From assembly GCF_041260665.1 (NCBI RefSeq), contig NZ_JBGCCT010000012.1, forward strand, positions 1 through 64,000: 64,000 nt of DNA. The letters are read 5' to 3'. This document shows, one piece after another, positions 34,588 through 59,300 of the stretch. This DNA comes from Catenulispora sp. GP43 (GTDB lineage Bacteria; Actinomycetota; Actinomycetes; Streptomycetales; Catenulisporaceae). The notes beneath the pieces are model-generated. The model was not told the DNA's origin, made no database searches, and saw nothing but the letters and a program-made list of their open reading frames with translations. The translations under genes and the position numbers were made by a program. Each line of letters opens with the position of its first letter. The first letter of the stretch is position 1.

Positions 34588-37500
34588 ATGACCGACCCCG
34601 ACTACGACGGCGCGATAGCGCTGATCGGCATGTCCGGGCGCTTCCCGGGCGCGGAGAGCGTCGCGGCGCTGTGGCGCGGCCTGCTGGCCGGCGTCCCGGG
34701 CCTGCGCGCGATCACCGAGGACGAGCTGGCCGCCGCCGGCGTCGGTCCGGACCGGCTCGCCGACCCCGAATACATCCGGGTCGGCGGGCCGCTGCCGCAG
34801 GTGGACCGGTTCGACGCCGGGGTGTTCGGCTTCAGCCCCCGCGAGGCCGAGACCATGGAGCCGCAGCACCGGATGTTCCTGGAATGCTCGTGGGAGGCGC
34901 TGGAGAGCGCCGGCTACTGCCCCACCGACACCCCCGGGCACGTCGGCGTCTTCGGCGGCAGCGGCTTCCCGCACTACATGATGAGCAACGTCCGGCACGT
35001 CGCCGAGGAGCCGGGCGGCGATCTGCTGCTGGGCGTGGGCAACGAGCGCGACTCGCTGGCGAACCTGGTGTCCTACAAGCTGGGCCTGCGCGGCCCGGCG
35101 ATCGCCGTGCAGTCGTTCTGCTCGACCTCGCTGGTCGCGGTCCACCTGGCGGTGCAGAGCCTGCTGACCTTCGAGTGCGACATCGCGCTGGCCGGCGGCG
35201 CCTACATCCCGCTGCCGCAGCCGGTGGGCTACCGGTTCGAGCACGGCGGCATCCTGTCCCCGCACGGCCGGGTCCGCAGCTTCGACGCCGGCGCCGACGG
35301 CACGGTGATGGGCAGCGGCGTGGGCGTGGTGGCGCTCAAGCGCATGACCGAGGCCCTGGCCGACGGCGACGTGATCCACGCGGTGCTGCTCGGCTCCTCG
35401 GTGAACAACGACGGCCGGGTCCGCGTGGGCTACACCGCGCCCGGCGTCGACGGCCAGGCCGAGGTGATCGCCACCGCACTGGAGGTGGCCGGGGTGAAGC
35501 CGGAGACGGTCGGCTACGTGGAGTGCCACGCCACCGGCACGGGCCTGGGCGACTCGATCGAGCTGGCGGCGATGGAGCGGGTGTTCCGGCAGACGCCGGA
35601 GGCGCCGTGCGTCCTGGGCTCGCTGAAGCCGAGCATCGGACATCTGGACCGGGCCTCGGGCGTGGCCGGGCTGATGCGCGCCGCGCTGTGCCTGGAGAAC
35701 AGGATCCTGCCGGCGACGCCGAACTACGAGGCGCCGAACACCGCGATGGCCGGCGCCGGCGACCGGTTCCGGATCCTGACCGAGAACCAGGCGTGGGAGC
35801 GCGGAGCCGATCCGCGCCGGGCCGGGGTGAGCTCGTTCGGGCTCGGCGGCACGAACGCGCACGTAGTGCTCGAGGAGGCGCCGGAGCGGGAGGCACGAGC
35901 GACGCGGCCGGGGCCGCAGCTGCTGACGTTCTCGGCGGCGGACGCGGGGGCTCTGACCGCGCTGACAGAGCGACTGCGGGAGTTCCTGGCTGGGACGGAC
36001 AGCGTCGATCTCGCTGATGTGGCCTACACATTGCAGGTCTCGCGCGGCGGTTTCGCGCTGCGGCGGGCCGTGGTGGTGCAGGACCGCGAGGACGCGATGG
36101 CCGCGCTGGCGGATCCGGCGCGCTGGATCGACGGCGAGGCTCGGCGGCGGTCGCCTCGGGTACGGCTCACCGAGCCGGCCCCGGAGGCGGTGGACGCGCA
36201 GTGGTGGCCGCGGCTCGGTGCGGCGATCGCGGCGCTCGTGCCGGAGGTCGGTACCGCCGCCACGCAGGACACGGTGATGGCGGCCCTCGAGGACGCGTTG
36301 CGACTGCTCGGGGTTCGAGCCGGCGAGGACGGCGACGAGGTGGTCGTGGCTCCCGAAGGCGCGACGGACGCAGCCTCGTGGCTCCTGGCGACGGTCGCTC
36401 GGCTCTGGGAATCCGGTGCGGCGATCGATTGGCCGCTGCTGCACAACAACGCGGGGCGGCGCGTCGAGCTGCCGACGTACCCCTTTCAGCGCCGGCGCTA
36501 CTGGGTCGAGGCGCGCCCCGAAGCAGTGGCCGGCGAGCCGGCCGGCCGGGCCGCCGACCCTTCGCAGTGGACGCATTTGCCCGTCTGGGACCCGTTCCCG
36601 GTCCCGACCGCCGACCTCGACGAGCGGCTGCGGCTGGCCGGTCCGTGGCTGGTGCTGTCCGACGACGAGCGCACCGAGGCGCTGATCGGGCGGCTGGGCG
36701 AGGCCGGAGCCGAGGTGATCGCGGTCCGGCCGGGTCCGGCTTTCGACCAGGACGACGTGGGCGACTTCGTCATCCCGCGCCTGGACGACTTCACCGAGCT
36801 CTTCGAGTCGATGCTGGTGGCGCCGCGGACGATCGTGCACGGGTTCAGCCTGGACGGCGGCGTTCCCGACACCGACCCGATCACCGCGTTCAGCGCCGCC
36901 CAGGAGCGCGGCTATCACAGCACCCTGGCCCTCGCGCGGCATCTGGTCGACGACGCAGGCTCAGCGCCGCCGCTGGACCTGGTGCTGCTCACCTCCGGGG
37001 CCACCACGGTCGCGGGTGCGGATCTGCGGCACCCCGAGCACGCCACGCTGGCCGCACTCGCCGCGACACTGTCGCAGGAGAATCCGCGGCTGAGGACTCG
37101 CGAGATCGACATCGACGACTCGCCCGCCTCCCCCGCTTCCACACGCCACCAGGCCGAGGCCGTCCTGGCCGCCGCGACCGCCGACTATCAGGGCCCTGTC
37201 GCCGAGCGCGCAGGCCAGACCTGGCTGCGCCGCTACCTGCGCCACCCGCTGCCCCGCACGGACTCGGCCTTCAAGACCGGCGACCGGGTCCTGATCACCG
37301 GCGGCCTCGGCGACGTCGGCCTCACCCTGGCCCGTCACCTGGCCACCAGCTACGGCTGCCGCCTCATCCTGTGCACGCGCTCAGCCCTCCCCCCGCGCTC
37401 GGCATGGCAGGACTTCCTCGCTGAAGTCCCGGCCGGACAGGAGCGCACCGCGCGCCACGTCCAGAACATCCTCGCCCTCGAAGCCAGCGGCGCCGAGGTG

Positions 37501-38361
37501 GTGGCGATGACCGCCGACGTCGCCGATCCGGCCGCGATGCGGGCCGTCGTCGACGCCGCGGTGGCGCGCTTCGGCGGGATCGACGTCGCGGTGCACGGCG
37601 CGGGCGTGCAGGACTCGCGCTTCTTCGCCTTCGCGCACCTCACCGAGCGCGAGCAGAGCGAGGCGCACCTTGACGCCAAGATCCGCGGCTTCCTGGTGCT
37701 GGACCGGGTGCTGGCCGGCCACTGCCCCGACCGGCGCATCACCTTGTCCTCGCTGTCGGCGGTGCTCGGCGGCCTGACTCTGGGCGCGTACGCCGCCTCC
37801 AACGCCGGACTGGACGCCTACGCCCGCGCGGCGCGGACAGCCGGCACCGGCCGCTGGGTCACCGTGGACTGGGACACCTGGAACATCGACGCCGACCGGC
37901 TCGACGGCCACGGCCCGACCGTCACGGACTTCACCATGGCGCCGGCCGAGGGCGTGGACGTCTTCGAGCGCGCACTGGCCGCCTCGGACCGGATCGGGCA
38001 CGTGGTGATCTCCACCGGCCCGCTGGCCGCGCGGCTGGCGCAGTGGGTGACCGGCGGCGGCACGGACGGCGGCGACGGACAGGACGACGACGTGCGCGAG
38101 CGCTACGCGCGCCCGGACCTCCCGACGGCCTTCGAGGAGCCCCGCCCGGGGACCGAGGCGGCCCTGGCCGAGATCTGGTCCGCCGCGCTCGGGGTGGAGC
38201 CGGTCGGCGCGCTGGACGACTTCTTCGCCCTCGGCGGCCACTCGCTGGTGGCGATCAAGGTCACCACCCGGATCCGCAAGACCCTGAACGCCTCGGTGCC
38301 GGCCACGGCGCTGCTGGAGGCCCCGACCGTGCGCGGGCTGGCCGCGCTGATCGACGGCTGA
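34588..38361 (+). CDS. AT-less PKS module: KS-(AT remnant)-KR-ACP
   Basis: A 1257-residue polyketide synthase protein. KS (about 8-440) has the active Cys 178 in [13 protein letters not shown], His in [12 protein letters not shown] and SIGHLDRAS, and ends [14 protein letters not shown]. The KS-AT linker ([19 protein letters not shown]) and post-AT linker (IDWPLLH, then [14 protein letters not shown]) remain, but the AT core with G-x-S-x-G and the F-H-S motif is missing; only about 110 residues lie between. KR (about 895-1125) has [15 protein letters not shown] and [20 protein letters not shown]. The C-terminal ACP carries GGHSL with phosphopantetheine Ser 1219. ATG 34588 has GGAGG eight bases upstream. 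Without an AT it needs an acyl group loaded in trans. A separate acyl-CoA dehydrogenase gene follows. Confidence 0.9.
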   Translation: MTDPDYDGAIALIGMSGRFPGAESVAALWRGLLAGVPGLRAITEDELAAAGVGPDRLADPEYIRVGGPLPQVDRFDAGVFGFSPREAETMEPQHRMFLECSWEALESAGYCPTDTPGHVGVFGGSGFPHYMMSNVRHVAEEPGGDLLLGVGNERDSLANLVSYKLGLRGPAIAVQSFCSTSLVAVHLAVQSLLTFECDIALAGGAYIPLPQPVGYRFEHGGILSPHGRVRSFDAGADGTVMGSGVGVVALKRMTEALADGDVIHAVLLGSSVNNDGRVRVGYTAPGVDGQAEVIATALEVAGVKPETVGYVECHATGTGLGDSIELAAMERVFRQTPEAPCVLGSLKPSIGHLDRASGVAGLMRAALCLENRILPATPNYEAPNTAMAGAGDRFRILTENQAWERGADPRRAGVSSFGLGGTNAHVVLEEAPEREARATRPGPQLLTFSAADAGALTALTERLREFLAGTDSVDLADVAYTLQVSRGGFALRRAVVVQDREDAMAALADPARWIDGEARRRSPRVRLTEPAPEAVDAQWWPRLGAAIAALVPEVGTAATQDTVMAALEDALRLLGVRAGEDGDEVVVAPEGATDAASWLLATVARLWESGAAIDWPLLHNNAGRRVELPTYPFQRRRYWVEARPEAVAGEPAGRAADPSQWTHLPVWDPFPVPTADLDERLRLAGPWLVLSDDERTEALIGRLGEAGAEVIAVRPGPAFDQDDVGDFVIPRLDDFTELFESMLVAPRTIVHGFSLDGGVPDTDPITAFSAAQERGYHSTLALARHLVDDAGSAPPLDLVLLTSGATTVAGADLRHPEHATLAALAATLSQENPRLRTREIDIDDSPASPASTRHQAEAVLAAATADYQGPVAERAGQTWLRRYLRHPLPRTDSAFKTGDRVLITGGLGDVGLTLARHLATSYGCRLILCTRSALPPRSAWQDFLAEVPAGQERTARHVQNILALEASGAEVVAMTADVADPAAMRAVVDAAVARFGGIDVAVHGAGVQDSRFFAFAHLTEREQSEAHLDAKIRGFLVLDRVLAGHCPDRRITLSSLSAVLGGLTLGAYAASNAGLDAYARAARTAGTGRWVTVDWDTWNIDADRLDGHGPTVTDFTMAPAEGVDVFERALAASDRIGHVVISTGPLAARLAQWVTGGGTDGGDGQDDDVRERYARPDLPTAFEEPRPGTEAALAEIWSAALGVEPVGALDDFFALGGHSLVAIKVTTRIRKTLNASVPATALLEAPTVRGLAALIDG

Positions 38362-38389
38362 GCAGCCGTCCGCCGAGAGGAGCTTCGCG

Positions 38390-39550
38390 ATGAAACCGTC
38401 CGACCACGTGCGGGCCGTCCAGGCCTTCACCCGCAGGGAGCTGATCGGGCAGGAAGCGGCACTGGACTCGCTCGCCGCCATGCCGCTGCCGCTCTACTCC
38501 CGCTTCGCCGAGGCCGGCCTGGCCAACTGGTGGGTGGGCCAGGAGTACGGCGGCGCCGGGCTGAGCCTGGAGGAGAGCGTGCGCATCGTCGCCGAACTCG
38601 CCTACGGCGACGCCGGAGCGGCCTTCACCCTGTTCATCCCGATCCTCACCACGAGCATGGTGGCCTGGTACGCCGAGGATCCGCTCCGCAAGACCCTGCT
38701 GTCCGACCTGGTCGCCGGCCACGGCTTCGCCGCGACCCTCGGCAGCGAGCACGAGGCCGGCAGCGAACTGGCGCGCATCACCACAACCGCCCGCCGCGAG
38801 GGGGACGAGCTGGTCCTCAACGGCCTGAAGGCCTTCTCCACCGACACCGACTTCGCCCGCTTCACCGTGGTGGTGGCGCGCGCCGAGGACGACCCAGCGG
38901 GGTACCTGGCGGTGGTCGTCCCGCGCGACGCACCGGGGCTGACGGTGGACAAGCGCTGGGAGGTCATCGGGCTGCGGTCCTCGGCGACGTATCAGGTCTC
39001 GTTGAAGGACGTCCGCGTCCGGGCGGCCAACGCCCTGCGCGGCAACGGCCTGCGCCTGCTGGAGGTGGGCCTGAACGCGAGCCGCATCCTCATCGCCGCC
39101 ACCGGCCTGGGCATCGCCCGCCGCGCCCGCGACCTGTGCCTGGACTACGCGAAGAGCAAGCAGGTCAAGGGCGCCCCGCTGGCCGGCAACGCGGTCTTCG
39201 CCGCGAAGCTGGGCCAGATGGAGATGCAGATCGACGTCATGGCCAACCAGTGCCTGACCGCCGCCCGCGACTACGACGCCATCGCCACCCGCCCCGACGC
39301 CGGCGAGGAGTTCCTGCGCGTCGGAACGCTGAAGTCGGCCCTGACGGCGAAGATGTTCTGCGGCCAGGCCGGCTGGCAGGCGGTGTCGACGGCGTCGGAG
39401 ATGTTCGGCGGGCTCGGGTACACGAACGAGTCGATCGTCGGGAAGCTGCTGCGGGACGTGCGGTACGTGTCGATCGTCGAGGGCGGGGACGACGTGCTGC
39501 GGGATCTGGTGTTCCAGCGGTATGTGGTGCCGGTGTCGAAGCGATCGTGA
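38390..39550 (+). CDS. Acyl-CoA (or acyl-ACP) dehydrogenase
   Basis: A 386-residue flavoprotein of the acyl-CoA dehydrogenase family. The N-terminal helical domain has [20 protein letters not shown]; the central beta domain has [14 protein letters not shown] and [14 protein letters not shown]; the C-terminal domain has [40 protein letters not shown] and [16 protein letters not shown], the likely site of the catalytic Glu. ATG 38390 follows AGAGGAG. It begins 28 bp after the AT-less PKS stop, so both are probably expressed together, and it may oxidise a PKS-bound or CoA-linked acyl group to an alkene during supply of an unusual building block. The exact substrate is unknown. Confidence 0.9.
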   Translation: MKPSDHVRAVQAFTRRELIGQEAALDSLAAMPLPLYSRFAEAGLANWWVGQEYGGAGLSLEESVRIVAELAYGDAGAAFTLFIPILTTSMVAWYAEDPLRKTLLSDLVAGHGFAATLGSEHEAGSELARITTTARREGDELVLNGLKAFSTDTDFARFTVVVARAEDDPAGYLAVVVPRDAPGLTVDKRWEVIGLRSSATYQVSLKDVRVRAANALRGNGLRLLEVGLNASRILIAATGLGIARRARDLCLDYAKSKQVKGAPLAGNAVFAAKLGQMEMQIDVMANQCLTAARDYDAIATRPDAGEEFLRVGTLKSALTAKMFCGQAGWQAVSTASEMFGGLGYTNESIVGKLLRDVRYVSIVEGGDDVLRDLVFQRYVVPVSKRS

Positions 39551-39749
39551 AAAGCGCCGACCACCGCACGACGCACCGCGCCACCAGCGGATCCGTCTTC
39601 AACCCGCGCGAAGCCGTCAGAAAACGCATTTGAGCCTTTGACTGTCAACCCACGAACAACCGCAGCACCCGCCACAACGCCCCGCACATATGTCAGGGGC
39701 CCCAGAAAAAGCTGTTGCCCACGGCGGCCGGCAGGTCAACGATGACGGA

Positions 39750-40511
39750 GTGTCCGATCTCCTGGAGCGCGTCACCGCCTTCCGCGCCGCCTTCGCGCGG
39801 CGTCAGGCCGCGGAACTCGTCGAGCTGCCCGGAGCCTTCGCTGTGCGCGATCCGGACTTCCCGCGCTCGCAGGAGCACAACCAGCTGATGGTCGAGGCTC
39901 CGGACGCCGATCCGGCAGCGCTGCCCGGCTTGGCCGTGCGGGGCCTCGGGCCGCGTCGGCGGTACCGGATCACCGTGCTCGACGAAGCGCTCGGCGAGCG
40001 TGCGACCCCGGTGCTGGCAGCGATCGGCTACGCGCGGGACACCGAGCTGATCCTGGCCCGGGACACGGCCGGCTGCCTGCTGCCCAAGCCCGCCGCGCAG
40101 CCCGCCGAGCTGGCCGAGCTGCGAGCTCCCGTTTTCCACCAGCAGTTCCAGTGGAGCCCGGACGAGGAGCTGGCCCGGCAGCTCACCGAGCGCCGCGGCG
40201 CCCGGCTGCGCGGCGCCGAGACCGTGCTCTTCCTGGCCGCACGGACGCCGGAGGGTGAGATCGCCGCGTGGTGTGACCTCTACCTCGACCCCGCCGCCGG
40301 GCTGGCTCAGGTGGAGGATCTGGTCACCGGCGCCGCGCATCGGGGGCGGGGCCACGGCGACACGCTGCTCGCCACCGGCTTGGCGCTGGCCGCCGCTGCC
40401 GGGATCCCGCAGCTCTTCCTGATCGCGGACGCGAGCGACTGGCCGCGCGAGTGGTACGGCCGGCGCGGTTTCACCGAGCTCGGCCGTACCCACTCCTTCC
40501 TCAACCGGTGA
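39750..40511 (+). CDS. GNAT-family N-acetyltransferase
   Basis: A 253-residue protein. The acetyl-CoA binding region is in the C-terminal half: AQVEDLVTGAAHRGRGHGDT, with the R-x-x-G-x-G/A-type loop HRGRGHGDTLL, and the family ending LFLIADASDWPREWYGRRGF. The N-terminal half (LLERVTAFRAAFARRQAAEL) looks like a partner GNAT-like half-domain. GTG 39750 is chosen because homology starts there; ATG 39690 would add 20 residues without support. It lies after a 199-bp gap downstream of the dehydrogenase and converges with the asparagine synthetase-type gene, 16 bp apart. It could acetylate the final product for resistance or tailoring, but a housekeeping role is equally possible. Confidence 0.82.
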   Translation: MSDLLERVTAFRAAFARRQAAELVELPGAFAVRDPDFPRSQEHNQLMVEAPDADPAALPGLAVRGLGPRRRYRITVLDEALGERATPVLAAIGYARDTELILARDTAGCLLPKPAAQPAELAELRAPVFHQQFQWSPDEELARQLTERRGARLRGAETVLFLAARTPEGEIAAWCDLYLDPAAGLAQVEDLVTGAAHRGRGHGDTLLATGLALAAAAGIPQLFLIADASDWPREWYGRRGFTELGRTHSFLNR

Positions 40512-40527
40512 CGGCGAGGAGCCGGGC

Positions 40528-42357
40528 TCACACGTCCAGCGTCACCTTGTACCGCTGCGCCCACTCGTTCCCGCCGAGCGCGCTCTCCAGCCCGTCGCGC
40601 AGGCGCGGGTCGGCGTCGGCCGGGGCGGTCAGGATCACCTGCAGGATGAACGGGTTGATGATCGACATGATCGGCGCCTCGGGGTCGTTCGCCACCATCT
40701 CCTGTGCCGCCTTCTGCAAGGCCAGGTAGTAGCTCGGGTCCTGAGTCGTCGGATAGGGGCTCTTCACGCGCTGGAGCACCTTCTCCGGCAGGATGTCCGC
40801 GACCGCCGCGCGCAGCAGGCTCTTCTCCCGCCCGTCGAACGTCTTCATCGCCCACGGCGTGTTGAACACGTACTGGACCAGCCGGTGGTCGCAGAACGGG
40901 ACGCGCACCTCCAGCCCGCTGGCCATGCTCAGTCGGTCCTTGCGGTCCAGCAGGATGTTGACGAAACGTGTCAGATGCAGATAGCTGATCTCCCGCATCC
41001 GCTTCTCCAGCCCGTCCTCGCCGGCCAGCCGCGGCATCTCCGCCATGGCGTCCGAATACCGGTCCGCGCGGTAGGTCGCCAGGTCCAGCTTCGCCGCCAG
41101 CTCCGGCTCCAGGAAGTCCGCGCCGTCCAGGTTGCCCAGGCCCGCCAGCCACGGGAAGGTGTCGGCCTTCACCGCCGCCTCGTCGTGGAACCAGCTGTAC
41201 CCGCCGAAGACCTCGTCGGCGGCCTCGCCGGACAGGGCGACGGTCGAGTGCTCGCGGATCGCCTTGAACAGCAGGAACATCGAGATGTCGATGTCCCCCT
41301 GCGGCGGGGCGTCGCGGGCGACCAGCGCGGCGGTGCGGTTGGCCGGGTCCATCAGGTCGGCGGTGCGCAGGACGATGTCGCGGTGCTCGGTGCCGGCGAA
41401 CTCGGCCAGGGCGTGCACGTACGGGGTGTCCGCCTCGGCGCGCAGGTGGTCGGCGACGAAGTTCTCGGTCAGCCCCTCGAAGTCGACGCAGAACGAGCGC
41501 ACCGGGCCCTGGCCGCGGGCGGTCAGCGCGCGCTGGGTCAGGGCCGTGATGGCGCTGGAGTCCAGGCCGCCGGAGAGCAGCGAGCACAGCGGAACGTCCG
41601 CCACCACCTGGTGCGCGATGATGTCGTCCAGCAGCTCGCGGATGGTCGCGACGGTGGTCGGCAGGTCGTCGGTGTGCTCGGTGGCCTCCAGGGCCCAGTA
41701 GCGGTGCTCCGTGGTCCCCTCGGGACGCACCCGCACGAAGGTACCCGGGCGCACTTCCTTCATGCCGCGGAAGTAGGCGGTGCCCGGGGTCTTCACCGAG
41801 GCGAAGATCTCGCGCAGGCCGTCCAGGTCGACGGCCGGGTCCACCAGGCCGGAGGCCATGATGGCCTTGGGCTCGGAACCGAACAGGACGCCGTCGGGCG
41901 TGACCTGGTAGTACAGCGGCTTGATCCCCATGCGGTCGCGGATCAGCAGCAGCTCGCTGGTGCGGCCGTCCCAGACCGCGAAGGCGTACATGCCGGTGAG
42001 CCGGTCCACGAAGGTGCTGCCCCACTCCAGGTACGCGTGCAGCACGACCTCGGTGTCGCTGGAGGTCCGGAACTTGTGGCCCTTGCCCTCCAGCTCCGCG
42101 CGCAGCTCCTGGAAGTTGTAGACCTCGCCGCTGTAGGTGATGGCGACCGGCGCCAGGCCCTCGGCGGCCATCGGCTGCTTGCCGCCCTCGATGTCGATGA
42201 CCGCCAGGCGCCGGTGCCCCAGGGCGACCGGACCGTCGATGAAGACGCCGCCCTCGTCCGGGCCGCGGCAGATCATCGTCTCGGTCATGGCCTCGACGGT
42301 GGCGCGTTCGGCGGACAGGTCACGCTCGTAGCTGACCCACCCGGTGATTCCGCACAT
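40528..42357 (-). CDS. asnB: Asparagine synthetase-type glutamine-dependent amidotransferase
   Basis: A 609-residue enzyme. It starts MCGITGWVSYERDLS, so Cys 2 is the N-terminal glutaminase nucleophile once Met is removed. The glutaminase half has RGPDEGGVFIDGPVALGHRR and GEVYNFQELR. The synthetase half has the ATP pyrophosphatase loop LLSGGLDSSAITAL, ALSGEAADEVFGGYSWFHDE and RVPFCDHRLVQYVFNTPW. ATG 42357 follows AAAGGGA. It is the last gene of the minus-strand PKS set, only 77 bp after the three-module gene. In polyketide clusters such enzymes can make an amide, for example of a malonyl or carboxyl group; free asparagine synthesis is the alternative. Confidence 0.9.
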   Translation of the reverse strand: MCGITGWVSYERDLSAERATVEAMTETMICRGPDEGGVFIDGPVALGHRRLAVIDIEGGKQPMAAEGLAPVAITYSGEVYNFQELRAELEGKGHKFRTSSDTEVVLHAYLEWGSTFVDRLTGMYAFAVWDGRTSELLLIRDRMGIKPLYYQVTPDGVLFGSEPKAIMASGLVDPAVDLDGLREIFASVKTPGTAYFRGMKEVRPGTFVRVRPEGTTEHRYWALEATEHTDDLPTTVATIRELLDDIIAHQVVADVPLCSLLSGGLDSSAITALTQRALTARGQGPVRSFCVDFEGLTENFVADHLRAEADTPYVHALAEFAGTEHRDIVLRTADLMDPANRTAALVARDAPPQGDIDISMFLLFKAIREHSTVALSGEAADEVFGGYSWFHDEAAVKADTFPWLAGLGNLDGADFLEPELAAKLDLATYRADRYSDAMAEMPRLAGEDGLEKRMREISYLHLTRFVNILLDRKDRLSMASGLEVRVPFCDHRLVQYVFNTPWAMKTFDGREKSLLRAAVADILPEKVLQRVKSPYPTTQDPSYYLALQKAAQEMVANDPEAPIMSIINPFILQVILTAPADADPRLRDGLESALGGNEWAQRYKVTLDV

Positions 42358-42401
42358 GTGATGTCCCTTTCTGGGTTCTTGTCGGTTTGGCAGAATGGGC
42401 C

Positions 42402-42434
42402 GGCTCAGATCAGGCCAGCTCAGATCAGGCCGGC

Positions 42435-42440
<6 letters not shown>
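42402..42440. repeat. 15-bp tandem repeat at the stop codon of the three-module PKS
   Basis: Units ggctcagatcaggcc (42402) and agctcagatcaggcc (42417), then a partial third from 42432 which contains the PKS stop (42435-42437). On the minus strand each unit carries TGA, so the stop codon is repeated in tandem every 15 bases. Confidence 0.72.
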
Positions 42441-56372
<13,932 letters not shown>

Positions 56373-56383
56373 AGTCAGTCCCC

Positions 56384-59300
56384 TTAGTCGGTTCCCGTAC
56401 GGGCCCGGCGGCGGCGATGCCCCCGGGCCGAGGATGTGGCGATCAGGTCCCGCGCGGCGGCCTTGCCGCCGACGGGGTCCAGCGCGGCGGAGAAGGCCGC
56501 GACGGTCGGATGCTCGAACAGCAGGGCCGGCGCGATCGCCAGGCCCAGCTCCTTCTCGACGGCCAGCACCATGGCCATCCCGACCAGCGAGTTCCCCCCG
56601 AGGTCGAAGAACGGGTCGTGCACTCCCACGCGCTCGATGCCCAGGTACGCCTGCCAGATCTCGGCCACGGCGCCCTCGCGCGCGGTACGCGGCGCGACGT
56701 ACTCGGTCCGCAGCTGCGGACGCGGAAAGCGCTCGGTCGCGGGCGCGACGGAGCTGGCGTCCACCAGCGAGTCCAGGTCGACCATCGCGGCCCACTCCCG
56801 GCGCGAGTCCTCCAGCCGCTGCCGGACGGCGACGACGCTGCCGGTCCCGGCAGCGCTGAGCAGGATGCGGTCCAGCAGCGCGCAGCCGGCATCGTCGCTG
56901 AAGCCGTAGTGGCGGCGGTAGGCGGCGGCGCGCTCGGCGAGGCCGCTGGCGGGGGCGGCGGACTGCCAGGCGTCGTGGAGCCAGGGGCCCCAGGCGACGG
57001 AGACGACTTTGGTGGTGGGGGCGTCGGCCGCCAGCGCGGCGGCGTAGGCGTCGAGGACGGTATTGGCGGCGCAGTAGTCGCCCTCGCCGATACCGCCGAA
57101 GACGGTGACCGCCGAGGAGTAGAGGACGAGCAGTTCGGGACGCTCTCCCTCCGGCGTGGCCGGACCGACGAGCTCGGCCAACGGGCCCATCGCGAGGATC
57201 TTGGGGGCCAGGACGGTCTCGGCGTCGGCGACGGCGCGGCGCTGCGCCATACCGCCGGCGGGAAGGCCGGCGGCGTGGATGACGCCGGTGAGGGCACCGA
57301 AGTGGCGGCGGGTCTCGGACAGAGCGGCGCGCAGAGCGTCGGGGACGCCGGCGTCGGCAGCGAGGAGGAGGACCTCGGCACCGGCGGCTTCGAGGGCTGC
57401 GATGCCGGGGGTGGCGGGGTCGGGGCGGGTGCGGCCGACGAGGGCGAGTTTGCGGACGCCGGCGGCCACGAGGTGGTGGGCGAGGGTGAGGCCGAGGCCT
57501 CGGGTGCCGCCGGTGATGAGATAGGTGCCTTCGGGGCGCCAAGCAGCCCTGGGCTCAACCGACTCATTGGAGACTGGCAGCTCGGCCCAATCCTGAATCC
57601 AGCGGCGGCCTCGACGTCGGGCGGCCAGACCCGGTTCGGCATCCTGCGTCAAGAGTTCGGCGACCAGATCCGCCGTGCCGGTGGTCTCATCGAGGTCGAC
57701 GCCGCGCCAGGTCAGGGCCTTGATTTCGTGGTGAACCACCCGTCCGAGCCCGTGCACCGCCGCCTGGTGTGGCGCGACCGCATCGCCGCCGTGCACGTCC
57801 AGCGCGCCCCGGCTGACCGTCAGCAGGCGGACCGGTCGCGTCCCCGGCAGCGCCTGAACCGTCAGCAGCAGGCTGTCGAAGCCGAGCTCGATCGAGCGCC
57901 GCAGTCCGGCATCGTCGGTGGCCGCCGCCCGGGTGCTCCAGGCGTGGACCACGTGCACAGGTCCATCGCCCGGCAGCCCGGCGAAGATTTCTCGGTAGTG
58001 CTCGGGCTTCGCGATGTCGATCGTCAGCCGCCGCCCCTCGCGCTTCAGCTCCGCGCCCGGGACCACCTCGACCACCGGCACTCCCGCCGCCTCGGCGAAG
58101 TCCGCGAGGCCTTCGTCGCCAGCGAAGACCACCAGCGGGCCGTCCAGCGGAAGTCCGTTCGGCGCCGCGCCGCTGACGTCACGCCGCCAGGCCGGCACGT
58201 ACGCCAGCTCCGCCGGCCGCGACCGCCGCGGCCGGTCGGCGGGCGCATCAGGGTTCTGTTCCGGCCAGAAAGCCGTGCGCTGGAACGGATACGGCGGCAG
58301 GCTGACCGTGCGTCCGCCCGCGGGCCACACCACCGGCAGGCCCTGCTCCCACAGCCGGGCCCGCGTCCCGGCCATGTGGAGCCGCACCTCCGGCGCACCG
58401 GCGGCGCCGGTCCACGCGGCGGGCAGTGTCCCGACCACCGCCGCGCCGCCGGCCCCGGTGAGGTTCTGGCGCACCAGGCCGCCAAGCGTGTTACCGGCGC
58501 CGAGTTCGACAAAGACGTCGACACCCTGCTCCACGCAGTACCGCACACTGTCGGCGAACCGGATCGGGCTGACCAGGTGGTCGCCCCAGTAGTCGCCCGA
58601 CGCCGCCTGCTCGGCGGTCAGCGCGGTCCCGGTGGTGTTCGACACGATCGTGGTCACCGGGACGGCGCGCGGCACCGAATCCAGCAATGCGGCCAGCTTG
58701 TCGCGCACCGGGGCCAGCAGCGAGGAGTGGAACGCGTGCTCACTCCGCAGCGGACGGCACGCCACCCCCGCCCCGCGCAACGCCTCGGCGAGCACCTCGA
58801 CCTGGTCCTCGGTCCCGCTGACCACGGTCATCGTCGGCCCGGTCAGCGCGGCCACGTCGACCCGCGCCCCGCTGTCGGCCAGAGCGGTCCGCACGCGCGT
58901 CTCGTCGGCGGCCACCGCCAGCATCCGGCCGGCCCGCGCCGTCGCGATCAGGCGCGCACGCTCGACCACCACATGCAGCGTGTCCTCGAGGGTCAGCACC
59001 CCGGCCAGGCACGCCGCGACGTACTCGCCGAGGCTGTATCCGACCAGCACGTCCGGCCGCACGCCCCAGTCCTGGAGCAGCTTCGCTAGCGCGTATTCGA
59101 CGGCGAACAGGTAGGGGTGCGAGAGCTCGGCGTGTGCGAGCGGGTCGGGGGCCTCGGCATCGGCATCGGCATCGGTGGCACGGCCGAGCAGCGCAGCCAG
59201 GTCGTTGGACGCGGCGGCCGAGGAAGCCTCGGAGAACATCAGCGGGCGAAGATCGACCCCGCAGCGCTCCTCGGCGATGGCAAGGCACTCATCAATCGCA

